Of a DNA stretch of 64,000 nt, positions 1-11,300 are shown piece after piece. A model generated the notes under the pieces. It did no database searches. It worked only from the letters and a program-made list of their open reading frames with translations, and was not told the DNA's origin. The stretch is from Raffaelea ambrosiae (lineage: Eukaryota > Ascomycota > Sordariomycetes > Ophiostomatales > Ophiostomataceae). Each line of letters opens with the position of its first letter. Positions within the stretch are counted from its first letter, which is position 1. The position numbers and the translations under genes are program-made. Location: positions 2,377,913-2,441,912 of the forward strand of contig PCDI01000003.1 of the NCBI GenBank assembly GCA_002778195.1. Direction: 5' to 3'.

Positions 1-1531
1 TTGGCTGGAAGAGAGAGTGCGGACAAGAGGGTGGTGATGCGGAGGCTTCTGGGAGAAGAAGGGAGTGGGAGGACGGTCCTTCCTATTCTGGCCGAGAGTG
101 TAACGCGGGACGGACGCGTGGACGGAACCGACGTTGGCAGAAATACGGGATGCTTTCCTTGTTGTGCGACTGGGCCGTACTCGCAGCGGGCTCGAAACCA
201 GCTTTCCATCACGTGATGTCATCGATTGGGCGGGTTGCAGTTTCCCCATATCCTCAGCGGTGTCGTCATTGTGCTCCAGCCACACTTCTGCAGGGAAGGC
301 GCGCCCCAGTTGCGCCCCGTGTACAAAGTCAGCAAGAACCAGTTCCATACCACTTTGGGGGGGCGGGCAGCTTCACGTGTCTGTGCCAGCCTATCGCGTT
401 CTGTCTTTCCCCGGGCCGCGACGCAAAACGAACGACATCGCAACTTTCACACACACATTGTCTTCCTCCTTGCCCATCCCGCCCAACACAATCAGCAACA
501 CCCACCCACCACAACGCGGCAAGATACTAGACCCCAGACCCGCCCCCGGATTTTGGGAGGGGCAGCAAGTTGAAGGAAAAGAAAAGGCCTTGGCTAGCTC
601 CCCTTTTTTTATTCAGCTGGGCCGGCGTGCCTTTTTTTTTTTTTTTCTTCTCCCACTCTTGGTTTCCCCTCATCCCATCCCCGGCTTCACGAACGGCATT
701 GCCCTTCGGAAGAGGCTCTCTCTCTCTCTCTCTCGCACTCTTTCGCTCTCGGCATTTCCACGTTAGCTTGTGATCCGCCACTGGTTGGGCCCAGCTTGTC
801 CGCGACGGTGCCTCCACGCCGGTCCGGCCCTGGCACAAGGGGGAAAAGTGTATCACACACACACACACACACATCACATTGAGAGAGCTGGGCCAAGCCA
901 GGCACGGCCGTTTTGATAAGGGCCAAAAAAAAAGACGGGGTAATAACTAGACTAAAAAAAGGGGAGCACAATCACGAGACACCTGGTTGGTGTTCCTTGT
1001 TCCTGGAGGTGGTGCTGCTGAAGCCTGTGTCCTTTTAGGGGGCCTTTTAATTCTATTTTCTGGTCTGCTGAGAAGCTAGTGCCGGCTTTTCTGGGCTTTG
1101 GGGCTTTGGGGCTTTGGGGCTTGGGCTTGGGCTTGGGCTTGGTGTGGGCTTTGGGGGCTTCGTCTGGTCTTTTCGCTGCTCCTTGTTTTGGCCGTCCCCG
1201 GTCGCTCCTCCCGTCTTGGTCGCTCCTCCTGCCTCTGTCATCTCCTGCGGTGTTGCACACGCACGCGCCCCCAGTTACACACACACACACACAGTCGGGC
1301 TATTTCCAACTTACACGATCCCACGCACACTCTGCTCTCGCGCGCCCTCTCTCACGCGCTCACGCTCTCACGCCGTCCCCCCCCCCCCCTCTGCACACGC
1401 CTCGCGCCACATCACGCACGCCTGGCCCCCCTTCACAGGCCTGCGGCACCTGCACCTTTTTTTTTTTTTGTTTTTGGTCTTGCTTTTTGCTTTTCCTTGC
1501 TTTTTTGGTTTCCTTTTCGCGTGCATGCTGC
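1..1531. other. Gene-free left edge, low-complexity DNA
   Basis: No convincing gene. Open frames here are compositional and overlap one another on both strands. The stretch holds pyrimidine tracts, a CT run near 715-735, a CA run near 850-872, a G-rich array at 1093-1158 and T-rich runs just before the first gene. It probably contains the promoter and leader of the TMEM135-like gene. Confidence 0.6.
1093..1158 (+). repeat. G-run tandem array (GGGGCTTT / GGGCTT), G-quadruplex-prone
   Basis: About nine runs of three or more G are separated by CTT or CTTT loops (one loop is longer). First come GGGGCTTT units, then GGGCTT units. This matches the standard quadruplex pattern on the plus strand and lies about 375-440 bp upstream of the first start codon. 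The repeat is seen directly; folding is inference. Confidence 0.75.
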
Positions 1532-3912
1532 ATGCACGGGCAACGCCATATGCCTTCTTCTGCCCAGCCGAATGCAGGTCCCTCGGCCAGGAGCAGCCTG
1601 CGGCCTGTGTCTGGCAGGTGGCCAGCAGCAGGCATGGCCAGCACAGGCCCAGGCACAGGCCCAGGCCCAGCAGGCGCCCACAGGCTCGCCGTGCCGCCAG
1701 CCCTGCGGCCCCTGGCGCGAGCGTACCTGCTTGGCTATGCCTCCACGGTGGCGCCGCGCCTGCTGTCGACGCTGGTTGCCTTTGCCCTCGCCTACCGCCG
1801 CAGGCGTCGCCGGGCGGCTGCCGACGGCACGCCGCCGGCCGGCCAGCCCGGCCGGCCCGACACGGCGTCTCTCGCTCATCTCCGGGGCTCGGTGGCCCGC
1901 ATCCTCCGGAGCGGCCTGGAGATCCACCGCTTCCCTGCTTTCTGCGCGGCTCTCGTCGGCGGCAGCACTCTCTTTGAGGTGAGCCATACCACGCCTGGAC
2001 TGTGGCCTGTCCTTTCTCTGGGGTTCTCCTATGACTGGCAGTCTCCTATGACTGGTAGTCTCCTATGACTGGTAGTCTCCATCACGGGATCCATGACATT
2101 CTCCATCACAGGGCCCATGACATTCTCCATCGCTGGGTCCATGGCATTCGCTGTCCCCATCATAGGATCCATGGCATTCTCCATGGCATGACTTCATGAC
2201 TCGGCCCCATGACTTCTATTGCTCCCCCCTTTTCCTTGGACATTGTCTACTTCCCGTCTGTTGGCTGGCCCCCTTGCTCCCGCTAGTCTATTCTGCCGGA
2301 TCGTCGCCCTCATCTCCCGTTCCCATCTCTCCGTCTCCCCATCTTTCCTCCCCCCGCGTTTCCCCAGTCTCTCGCCCCCCCCCCCACCGCTACCATTCCA
2401 ACAGATCCCCTCGGATCTTCCGTGGCTTCAGCTTCTCCTCCTTGCAACACATCGTGCCATCCTTGGCAGCCACCCGAATCCACTCGAGTCGTGACTCCAC
2501 CTGTACACCGGGCATCCTCACCGTCCCAGCCAGCAAGCCCCAGTGCCTCCTCCTCCCTGTCCAACGTCTCTTTGTACCGCGTCCATCGATCGGCCCCATC
2601 TGCCCCCCTCCTCTCTCTCCCTTGCTAACACCAACGTGCGTCACCCCAGATCCCCTTCCGCCGTCTCCTTGCCCGATGGGCACCTGCCGTCTCCGCCTTG
2701 GCCCGTGCTCGCATTGCCCGATTCCTGGGCACACTGATCGCCGCCTGCTGCAGCCTCCGTCTGCTGCAGACCTCCCAGTCGCCGCGCTTCACCGACACCG
2801 TCGTCGACAGCCGCGAGTCCGTCACCGTCGACCCGGCGACCGGCGACGTCAAGGAGCGCAAGACCACCACCACCACCAAGACCGTCCACTATGCCGGCCG
2901 CACCCTCGACCTGACCCTGTTTGCCGTCACCCGTGCTGCCGATGTGCTGATCGGCGAGCTGTGGGCACGCTACAAGGCCCGCCGGGTCGGGGCCGCCGGC
3001 AGCAGCAGCCGCAGCAGCAGCAGCAGCAGCAGCCGCAAGTCCCCATGGTCGCCCCTCGAGGCCTTCATCGGCCGCGGCGCCGACTCCGCCCTGTTCATTG
3101 CCTCCAACTACTTCATCATGTGGGCCTGGATGTACCTGCCGTGGAAGCTGCCGCCCACGTACGACAAGTGGATCACCACGGCCGCCGCGGTCGACCACCG
3201 GCTGATCGACGCGCTGCGTCTGTGCCGCCGTGGCGGCCTGCGGTACACGGAGGACTGCGGCCCCGACGCGCGCCTGCTCGAGGGCATGTGCGCCGACTAC
3301 GGGTGGCCCGCCGCCTGGGGCGACCCGGCGCAGACGGTGCCCTTCCCGTGTGCCATGGTGCACATGGACTGCGGCCCCTCGTGCGAGTACCACGCCCTCG
3401 TGCGCTTTGTGCGCTCGTGGCGCTGGTCCATGGCCACCTACCTGCCGCTGAGCCTGCTGGTCATGGTGTCCCGCCGCCGCCACCGCAACGCCCGCGGCCT
3501 GCTGCGCGCCGTCCTGTCGGCCATGCGCTCGTCCGCCTTTCTGGGCACCTTCATCACGCTCTTCTACTACGGCGTGTGTCTGATGCGCACGCGCCTGGGC
3601 CCGCGCGTCCTGGGCACGTCGGCCGCCGTGCGCAATGCCATTGACGGCGGGCTCTGCACCGCCGCCGGCTGCTTCCTGTGCGGCTGGAGCATCGTCGTCG
3701 AGACGGCCAGCCGCCGCAAGGACATGGCCCTGTTTGTGGCGCCCCGCGCCCTCGGCACCCTGATGCCGCGCCGCTACCCCATGGACCGCCAGTGGCTGGA
3801 GACCCTGGCCTTTGCCGCCAGCACCGCCGTCGTCTTTACCGCCGTCCACGAGAACCCCAAGCGCGTCCGGGGCTTCATGGGCAGTCTGCTGTCCACCGTG
3901 CTCGTTCCGTGA
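1532..3912 (+). CDS. TMEM135-like multi-pass membrane protein
   Basis: Two exons are supported: 1532-1978 and 2650-3912, giving about 569 residues. The join is phase 0 and restores the family-like string GGSTLFE-IPFRRL; the intron has a CTAAC branch point near 2624. An alternative start is the ATG at 1550. The protein resembles the fungal TMEM135 family, implicated in animals in peroxisome, mitochondrial and lipid homeostasis. Visible features are a basic loop RRRRRR, a hydrophobic segment around the splice site, a serine-rich linker coded near 3000-3045, and later hydrophobic helices with conserved cysteines (GGLRYTEDCGPD and the AMVHMDCGPSCEYH block). The 671-bp intron is unusually long and repeat-filled. 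The gene converges on Get2 downstream. The family call is fairly sure; the cellular role is by analogy. Confidence 0.75.
2025..2190 (+). repeat. Two adjacent tandem arrays inside the TMEM135-like intron
   Basis: A 17-bp unit (TCTCCTATGACTGGTAG) occurs three times at about 2025-2075. It is followed by degenerate units of about 24 bp containing ATCCATGACATTCTCC, repeated about four times to near 2190. They account for much of the excess length of this intron. Confidence 0.8.
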
Positions 3913-4416
3913 TCAGGGTCTTTGGTCTTGGGTCCTCGCTTCGCTCGATTCTCTTTGGGCTTTGGGTCTTTGGTCTTGGGTCCTCGCTAGGTCCCGAGCA
4001 TTCTGCATCCCCTTGCTTGAGTGTGTCTCGCGCTCGCAAATCTTTGAATCTTTCTTCAATCTACTCTTCTTCCGGCCTTCTGGGTCTATATATGTCTTCA
4101 TAATCTCCTTTGGCGCATGGAAAAATTGCCAGTCTGCTCCATCTTTTTTTCTTCTCTGCCTGTCCTTTTTCTTTGGGTATGCTGTTGTAATACATTCTGC
4201 TTGTCTTCTTGTTTCATCTGTTGCAATTCTTCTTTTCTCGCCTGTCCTTTCGCATGTATCAAAAAAATTGGTTTCTTGCGCAAGCGTTTGCCAACACTAC
4301 TGGGATGTTGTTGTTATTGTGGTATAAAAAAAGCATAACACCATATAGATATACATGAAGAATGACAATGTTTTCTTGCTCTTTTTTTTTTCACCCTCTC
4401 ACACCTGCTGTCTTGC
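3913..4416. other. Convergent 3' intergenic region
   Basis: This separates the 3' ends of the TMEM135-like gene and Get2. Near the left edge a segment of about 25 bp beginning GGGTCTTTGGTCTTGGGTCC occurs twice (about 3916-3940 and 3965-3989), with the motif CCTCGCTTCGCTCG at 3934-3947 straddling the end of copy one. The rest is T-rich with no credible gene. Confidence 0.6.
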
Positions 4417-5636
4417 CTAGCCCCGCCACCACGCACACACGCCCAACACGAAAATGCACACCAACAGGTCGGACCGGACCGTGCTGAAAATATGCCAGTA
4501 CCGCATCCCCATCTCCACCGTCCGCTTGATCGCCGGCGGCAGAATCCCCATGCCCATGCTCAGCATACTGGCCCCAGGCCCTCCACCGCCGCCGCCGCTG
4601 CTGCTGCTGCCCGTCATCCCGCCCAGCCCCCGCTCCAAGAAGAACCGGCTCGTCAGCAGGACCGTCTCGGCCGTCGCAAAGGCGTAGAAAAAGTACCGCT
4701 TGTGCAGCAAAAAGTCCGCCGTGTCCTCGTCGCTGCCGTACGTGGCCGCATCGCCCGCAGCCGCGGCCGCCTGCTCGCGCTCGCTCTGCGTGCCGGCAAA
4801 CGGCGTGGCCAGGGCGACGTACAGACCGAGCGAGACGGCGACGGCAAAGTGGACGAGGCGCCAGAGGGCGGCGGGGACCGACGAGCCGAGGGCCAGAGCG
4901 GACGGCGATGGCGGCTGTTGTCGGCGTTGTGTCTGGGCCGCCGCCGCTTGGGGGGGCCAGCCGGGCATGCCTGGGAAGCCACCACCACCGGCACCGGCAC
5001 CGGCACCGGCACCGTTCGCTCCGGCTCCGGCTCCGGCGCCCCCCATGGCGGCCATCATCTGGTTCAGCATGGCAGCCATCGGGTCGTTGCCGTCTAAGCC
5101 CGGAGGCCCGGTGGCATTGCCGGTGCCGTCGCCAAACAGGAACGGGTTCGGTGGCTGCGGCTGCTGGTGTTGCTGTTGCTGCTGCTGCTGCAGAGCCAGA
5201 AGCTCCCGCAGCTGCGCATCCGCCACGGCGGCATCGGCTGTTGTCGTTGTCCGCTGTGTGACCTTGGGCTCGTAAAAGTGCTCCGAGATGTCGACCTCGG
5301 CAGGGTCGGCGTGTTCTTGTGGAGGTGGTGGTGGTGGTGGGAACGCAGAGGAGGAGGCGCCGGTCGGCTGCGGCGAAGGGCTGGGCTGGGGGGTTTCTTT
5401 GGGATGGACGGTCAGTACTGCAGGAAGAGCCCACTCTCGCATGGTCCTGTTTCTTCCCTCCTTCCTCTCCCCGGCTTACCCCGTTGCAGACCGCCCCCGA
5501 TGCCGCTGATCTTGTTGAGTCGGTCGGAGCCGCCGGCCCGGATCTTGGCTTCGCGGCGCTCTTTCCGCTTCCTGGCTGCCGCGGCGGCCCTCTCGGCGGC
5601 CGCAGCTGCTGCCGGGTCGTCTGCCAGTTCGGCCAT
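4417..5636 (-). CDS. get2: Get2-like subunit of the GET tail-anchored protein insertion complex
   Basis: Two exons on the minus strand: 5636-5480 and 5417-4417, with a 62-bp intron; 385 residues. The N-terminus has the Get3-binding signature: a basic run RKRKERREAKI followed by AGGSDRLNKISGIGGG. Then come a long disordered middle (proline run, Q stretch, GAGAG repeats, and NQMMAAMGG) and three hydrophobic segments in the last 150 residues (WRLVHFAVAVSLGLYVAL, FFYAFATAETVLLTS, LLVCIFVLGVCAWW). This is the Get2 layout: cytosolic N-terminus capturing Get3, membrane domain in the ER. The intron lies right after the Get3-binding motif, and the splice is in phase. A reverse-strand CCAAT box (5725-5729) is about 90 bp upstream. 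The match rests on the N-terminal motif plus topology. Confidence 0.85.
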
Positions 5637-6054
5637 GGCTTCCTAGTCGTGTAGAGAATGTTTCGGGTCACTGCTCTGTGGGTGTGTGCTGGTGCAGGAG
5701 CGAGGCGGGTGGTGATCGCTGTGGATTGGTCGTGGCCACGTTTTTCTGGGTGGGGGGAAGGGATCGCATTCTTGGGGGCAAGGAAGCAGCACGTGACCAC
5801 ACACGATCTCCCTGGATGAATGGACAGCCAACCAACCAAGACAGTGTACGGACAACCAAGAACGATTGACATCATTTCATGTAAATATATACAGTGGCCT
5901 ACGGATGGTCTTGATCGAGCCTCTTTGCTTTTTCTTTTCAAATTGTGGACTGTCGGACGAATCGAGGCACAGACGGCCAACACCAAGAGCCGACACCAAC
6001 GATGCCAACGAGCTCACAGCGGCCTTTCAATATCTCGCGCCCACGCTATGGCAT
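5637..6054. other. Intergenic, Get2 promoter
   Basis: This lies between the start of Get2 and the stop of the short-chain dehydrogenase, both on the minus strand. A CCAAT box for Get2 reads on the minus strand at 5725-5729. An AT-rich stretch near 5880-5890 may serve as 3' signal for the upstream gene. No coding sequence is seen. Confidence 0.5.
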
Positions 6055-7012
6055 CTAGATTGTCCGGCCGCCGTCCACCTCCAGGTTGACGCCCGTCAAG
6101 AAGGCCGACTCCTCGCTGGCCAGGAAGAGTGCTGCGTTGGCCACGTCGACGGTCTCGGTCAGCCGGCCCAGCGGCACGTTGCCCAGGAACTTTTGTCTGT
6201 TCTCCGGGGTATCGGGCACGCCCGCAAAGCTTTCGAACCTGCAGGGCGTCAGTTTGTAGCCAGCATGGGACAAGACGAAGAACGGAAACAAGAAGACAGA
6301 AAGAAGAAAAAAAAGAAAAAGAAAAAAGAAAAAAGAAAAAAAAGGGAACACATACAGTCCCGTGCCGCACAGCAAAGGACAGATGCTGTTGACCCGGATC
6401 TGGTGCGGACCAAACTCCAAGGCCAGTCCTTTGGTCGCCTGCCGCCCCGTGTTAGCCCTGGGTGACCGTCCCGCGGTGTTCTTGCATTCGCCCCCTCCCC
6501 CCCCTTACATTTGAGACCGCCCCCTTGCTCGCATTGTACCACACCAGCCCCTGCCGCGGCCGCGACGCGCCGCAGCTGCTAATGTTGATCATGGTGCCGC
6601 CCGCCTTGCGCGCCACCATGTCCGGGAACACGGCCGCCACGCTGTGGAAGATGCCCAGCACGTTGACGTCGAAGCAGCGCGCGTACTCCTCCACCGTCAC
6701 CTCCAGCGTCGGCTTGTTCTTGTAGCTCGTGCCCGCGTTGTTGACCACAATGTCCACGGGGCCCCCGAGCCGGTCGCGCGCCGCCGCCACCGCCGCGTCC
6801 CAGTCGGCGCGCTGCGTCACGTCCATCGTCAGCAGCGTGACCTGGCCCGGGTGCTGGTCCGCGAGCGCCTGGGCGCCCGCCGTGCGGAGGTCGCCGAGGA
6901 CCAGCTTGGCGCCCTCGCGCGCAAAGACGGTGGCAATGCTGAGGCCGAAGCCGGAGCCGGCGCCCGTGACAATGACAATCTTGCCGGCGAGTCGTCCGGT
7001 GGAGGCAGCCAT
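6055..7012 (-). CDS. Short-chain dehydrogenase/reductase (classical SDR)
   Basis: Three exons on the minus strand: 7012-6509, 6438-6356 and 6238-6055; introns 70 and 117 bp; 256 residues, the usual classical SDR length. The Rossmann NAD(P)-binding motif VTGAGSGFG is at residues 14-22, NNAG follows, and the active-site set is ISSC...WYNASKG (catalytic Ser, Tyr and Lys). The C-terminal half, spliced in frame, carries FGPHQIRVNSICP and ends in LTGVNLEVDGGRTI, as in 3-oxoacyl-ACP-reductase-like and glucose-dehydrogenase-like SDRs. The substrate cannot be inferred. An Asp at the end of beta-2 (LVLGDLR) suggests NAD rather than NADP. The second intron contains a long purine (on plus) tract. Confidence 0.88.
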
Positions 7013-7632
7013 GGTTGGGTCGTGGATGGGGGGGGGGGGGGACGTTTGTTTTCACTGTGAAATCTGTATAGCCAACTGGTCTAGCGAGTTGCACTCTTGG
7101 ATGCAATCGTGGATGTACGTCTCGGCTCTGAAATGCCAACAAGACAAAAACAAAACACAGGTTACCGTCCCGGAACCCTCCTCCCTTCAAATAGGCCCAT
7201 TTCTGGGGAGAAAAAGTCGTCTCCAACTGGCATCCTTCCCTCCACGCCGCTGCCGTTCCGTCTCCCCTATCGGACGCACAGCGGCAGACTAGACACGGAG
7301 AAGATGGCGGCGGGGAGCCCCGGCTGAAGCTGTCCTCCCGCGTACAACGGACAACGTCTGGTCCTCTCCGCGTGCGCTGTCAGTCCCCGCCTCCACCTCC
7401 GGAGACCGAGGCTCGTCTGAAATGAGGAGAAGCTGTCTTGGGAGTTGGGGAAGTTGCGAGGCGAGTGAAACCGGGGGTTTCTGTTTTCCGTTTTCCGTTT
7501 TCTGTTTCTGGGTGGTTTGCCGCGTCTTCTCCAGGGATACGCAAGCACGTCGACTACAATGTCCGTCTTCATGCCCATTGTCAGGCTCATTACTCTGTCC
7601 ATTTCAGACAATCCTACATACATGCTAACATT
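7013..7632. other. Intergenic between Dabb protein and SDR
   Basis: No gene is seen. A run of twelve G at about 7029-7040 lies just upstream of the SDR start. The remainder is ordinary mixed sequence that would hold the SDR promoter and the 3' end of the Dabb gene. Confidence 0.5.
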
Positions 7633-8072
7633 CTATACCACCATGTCGTAGGCCAACGTATCCTCGCAGATCGACTCTCGAAGCTTGTGCACTCTGACAG
7701 TCTGTTAGCCTGCTTCCTGGGGCTATAGGCATGGCGAACGAAAGCATCTGCACGAACATACTTTTGATGGGCTGGGTGACCCGCATAGGCAAGCACCTGC
7801 TCTTCCGTGTCCAGAACGGTAAACAGGCCCATGTCGAAGCCTTGCGCGCGGTGGGCGGTGCTCTTCAGCGGCGCTCCCAGGACAAAGCTCTGGAGTCCGG
7901 GCACGACGCCCACCATGGCCTCGCCGAGGGTCCGCAGTTCGGCAATCTGCGCCCCGGTCACGCCCGGCTTGAGCTTGAAGAGGACTGAGAGGCGTTAGAG
8001 CAAGAACGCAGTGCTTTCCAGACCAAAAGGGAAACTAGGAGTTGTGAACAGACCTATATGGTAGATGGGCAT
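7633..8072 (-). CDS. Stress-responsive alpha/beta-barrel (Dabb) domain protein
   Basis: Three exons on the minus strand: 8072-8054 (19 nt), 7984-7762 and 7693-7633; 100 residues. Splicing gives MPIYHIVLFKLKPGV at the start and ends in ICEDTLAYDMVV, the start and end typical of small Dabb proteins. The unspliced frame would run into an unrelated tail, so the last 68-bp intron (donor GTATGT, CTAAC branch, CAG acceptor) is well supported. Dabb proteins are small ferredoxin-like dimers; members include plant stress proteins and polyketide cyclases such as olivetolic acid cyclase. The first exon has only six full codons. Function here is unknown; no catalytic role can be read from the sequence. 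Confidence 0.85.
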
Positions 8073-8395
8073 GGCGGCTTGTCTCGAGTGTTTGCCCGAG
8101 CAGCTTGTCGGTGTCGTCTGCTGGATGGACAAAGGAACAGAGTCTCTGGGCACAATTTGTTTGCTCTTGTTGTGGAATGGAACGTCCGTGGTCACCCCTG
8201 TCCCCGCAACGGTTTCCGGGGTTGTGTGTTGGCCATTTTCGGTGTTTTGGTCAGATGCTCTCCGCAATGCGGGGGAAGTTGTGCACTGGCCGACAACGGC
8301 CCTTTCTCCTTTCCCCGAACTGCGTCTGCGTGTCCCGTCTCTTGCGTTTTCCTCCAGCGGACCCCTCCAGCGAAGCCCCGTGCAAGCCTCCTCGC
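8073..8395. other. Short intergenic gap
   Basis: 323 bp between the Dabb gene start and the RNA polymerase stop, both minus strand. It should carry the Dabb promoter. I see no further feature. Confidence 0.45.
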
Positions 8396-11300
8396 CTACT
8401 GGCCCCCCGCTCCCCTCCCCAGCACAAGCCTGGCCACCTGTGCGTCCAGAGTGTCCATTTGCTTGGTCTGGCGATTCTCGTATGCGCGCTTCGAGCTTCC
8501 ATACTTGTACGGCTTCAAGCCCACGCCCCCTCTCGTCTCCCTCCCGTACTTTTCTTCCCACTGCTGCTTCTGCTGCTGCTGCTGCTGCTGCATCTCTGCC
8601 TTGGCCGCCTCTTCTGCTACCAGCCCGTTGCGCACCCACTGTATCTCCAGCAGCAGCGCCGATGCGGCCACCAGCCAGAAGGATTCAATCGTTATGCCGT
8701 GCCTGCGTCTTCGGGGTCGCACTTGCGACGGTGGCCGATGGACACAGGCCAGGCACAGCTCCAACGCACTGTATCTGTTCTGCTCGCCCCCCTGCAGGAC
8801 GGGGCCCTCCCTTTGGCTGGACTCTTCCCGTGCCGCCCGCGGCCGCATCAGCTCCATCGCCACGGACGAGATTCTCTCAAACTCGTCGCGCAGCTTGCGC
8901 GACCGGTCCCGCTGGCGCGGTGTCTGGCCACCTGTGCGGTTGATGATGCTGCCAATAAACACTTCCAGTTCCGTCAGGGGCTGTATCGGGTGTTCCGAGA
9001 AGTCGTGCATGGTGTTGATCATCATGTCTTCGTACCTGTTGCTGTTTAGTTGATCATATGGAAAGGGGGAAGAAAGAAGGAAAAAAGAAAGGAGACAAAA
9101 ATGAAAGAAGGAAAAAAGAAAGGAAAAAGAATAAAAGGAGACAAACATGCACTCACGCTTCGCGGACTTGTACAGCTTGCGGGAATCGTTTCTTCCACTG
9201 GTTCCCACAGCCCAGCATCCGACACTCCTCGCGTGCCCACGCGATGAAAGCATCGTAAAAGTCTGGCGCTCGCTCTGCGGCTGTTGACGGCTGGCGGGCA
9301 GACCGCCGCACGTCGTACCAGATCTTGGTCTCGTCGACGGCCCGGTACAGCTCGCCCAGGATCTTTTCGGACTTGTAGAACTTGAATGCGGGTCCCTCGA
9401 GGCTCGCCTCTCCATCGTCGTCGCGGTTCGGATCCTCGTCCTTCCTGTACTCGTCGAGCTCGATGTCTTGTCTGTCGTAAACAGTGGCAATGGGGCCAGG
9501 GGAGAGGCTGACAAAACGCGCGGCCATGATTAGCAACCGTTCGCAGACCATGATCCAACTAATATCGAACTCTGTGTGCACGTTTTTGCACTATGCGCGA
9601 CTCACAAATCGGGCCGGAACTTGTTCGTTCCTGGAAGCTTCTTCAGGTCGGCCGGGATGCCCGTCTTGGAGAAATCCACGGCCGTCGAGTGCATCTCGGC
9701 CACCAAAATGCTGTTCGGGTCCAGCGTGCCCTTGTCTTTCTGGTCGCACAGAATCATGTGCCGGGTGGCAATGGCGCCCAGGTAGTCCGTCTTCATAAAG
9801 CCCACAAAGAACTGGGCCATGTCTTCGACCGTCACTTCGCGGCCAATGTCCTGGAGCGCCTGGCGCGGGTAGTCGGCCGCCTGGTACGTCTGCACGCCTG
9901 GGCAGTCGCAGACCGCCGTGTCCCAGATGATGTTGAAGATATCGCCGTCGAGATCGCCGCCGCTGAGCTGGCTGGGCAGGTCGCGGGCGCCCTTCGCGCT
10001 GAACACGATGCAGTTCTGCAGCTGCCGCAGAGGATGGTCGGGGCTGTCCGGCTGCGTATGGTAGGCCCACTGGATGTCGCCCGGGTGCAGGGCCGGCGAG
10101 CGCGTGACGAGGATGCGGTCGCCCGGCCGGGGCGGGTCCCGGAAGCGCTGCGACTTGGAGCCGCGCTTGGCCTCGAGCGCCACGTAGACCTCGCCCTCGT
10201 CCAGGAAGCCGGTCTCGTCCATGACGCCAAACAGGGTGATGCCGCAGGGCACAAACATGCGGGCCTTGTGCTTGAGCAGCCGCAGCTCGCGCAGGAGGAC
10301 GGCCTCGATGGCGCGGCGCAGGAACGGGTCGGTGCGGTAGTCGAAGGCCAGCTCGCCCGCCAGCCGGACCAGCTTGTGCAGCTTGATGGACGTGGCCACG
10401 CACTGCGTCTTGAGGTAGCTGGCCGTGTTGTAGGCGCTGGAGGTGATGGAGCGCAGCTCGTCCAGCGCGCTCTTCTGCAGCCTCTGGAACCAGGCGCGCG
10501 GCACGTTCATGTCCTCGAGGATCTTGACCAGCTGGCGGTTCAGATACAGCGGGATGGGCTTGGAGGACATGGCGCAGATCTCCAGGTTGGCCGTCTCCTG
10601 GCTCTCAAACTTCTTCATGGACGGCCGGATGCGGATCTCGCGGCCAAAGAGGCGCGCGTCCAGGGCGAGCATGCCCTTGACGCCGGCGTAGCGGATCTGG
10701 AGACAGGTGGCATTCGTCTTGAGCGCCGTGACGGACCACACGACCTGCAGGGCGCCCAGCGAGATGGACCCGACGCCGTCGCTGAAGACGCGGCTGCCGT
10801 CGGCCGAGACCACGTCGTCGATCTCGCAGGCCACGATGCCGTGCGCCCGCAGCGGCACGGTCCACTGGGTCTCGGAAAACGCCTGTCCGATGCGGGCGGC
10901 GCACCGGGCGGGCGTGCGGATGGCGGCAAAGTCGCCCAGCTTCAGCTTGATGTTGAGCGCGGTGACCAGGCTGCCCGTGTCGTCGGTGAACGGCGCCGAG
11001 AACCAGACCGTGTGGGCGCGCAGAGACGAGTGCGACCACCCGAGGAGGCTGTAGTGACGGCCGGCAATCTGGAAGCCGTCCGTCATGGTCTGGCGGAAGC
11101 GGGCGTAGATGGTGTCGTTGTCGACGCGGCTGGTGAAGTGCATGTTCTGGCCGTCTTCGTCGCAGAACTGCACCCGCAGAAAGAAGTCCGGGTGGCGGGG
11201 GTACATGCGCAGGACGCGGTTGCGGTACTCGAGCTCGGGGCCGTGCAGCGTGATGCACGACGGGGTCACGACGACGCGGTGCACAAAGACCTGGTTGTCG

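Noticed and set aside
1093..1158. Telomere-like repeat
   Set aside because: The units are GGGGCTTT and GGGCTT, not TTAGGG, and genes lie on to the right without subtelomeric features.
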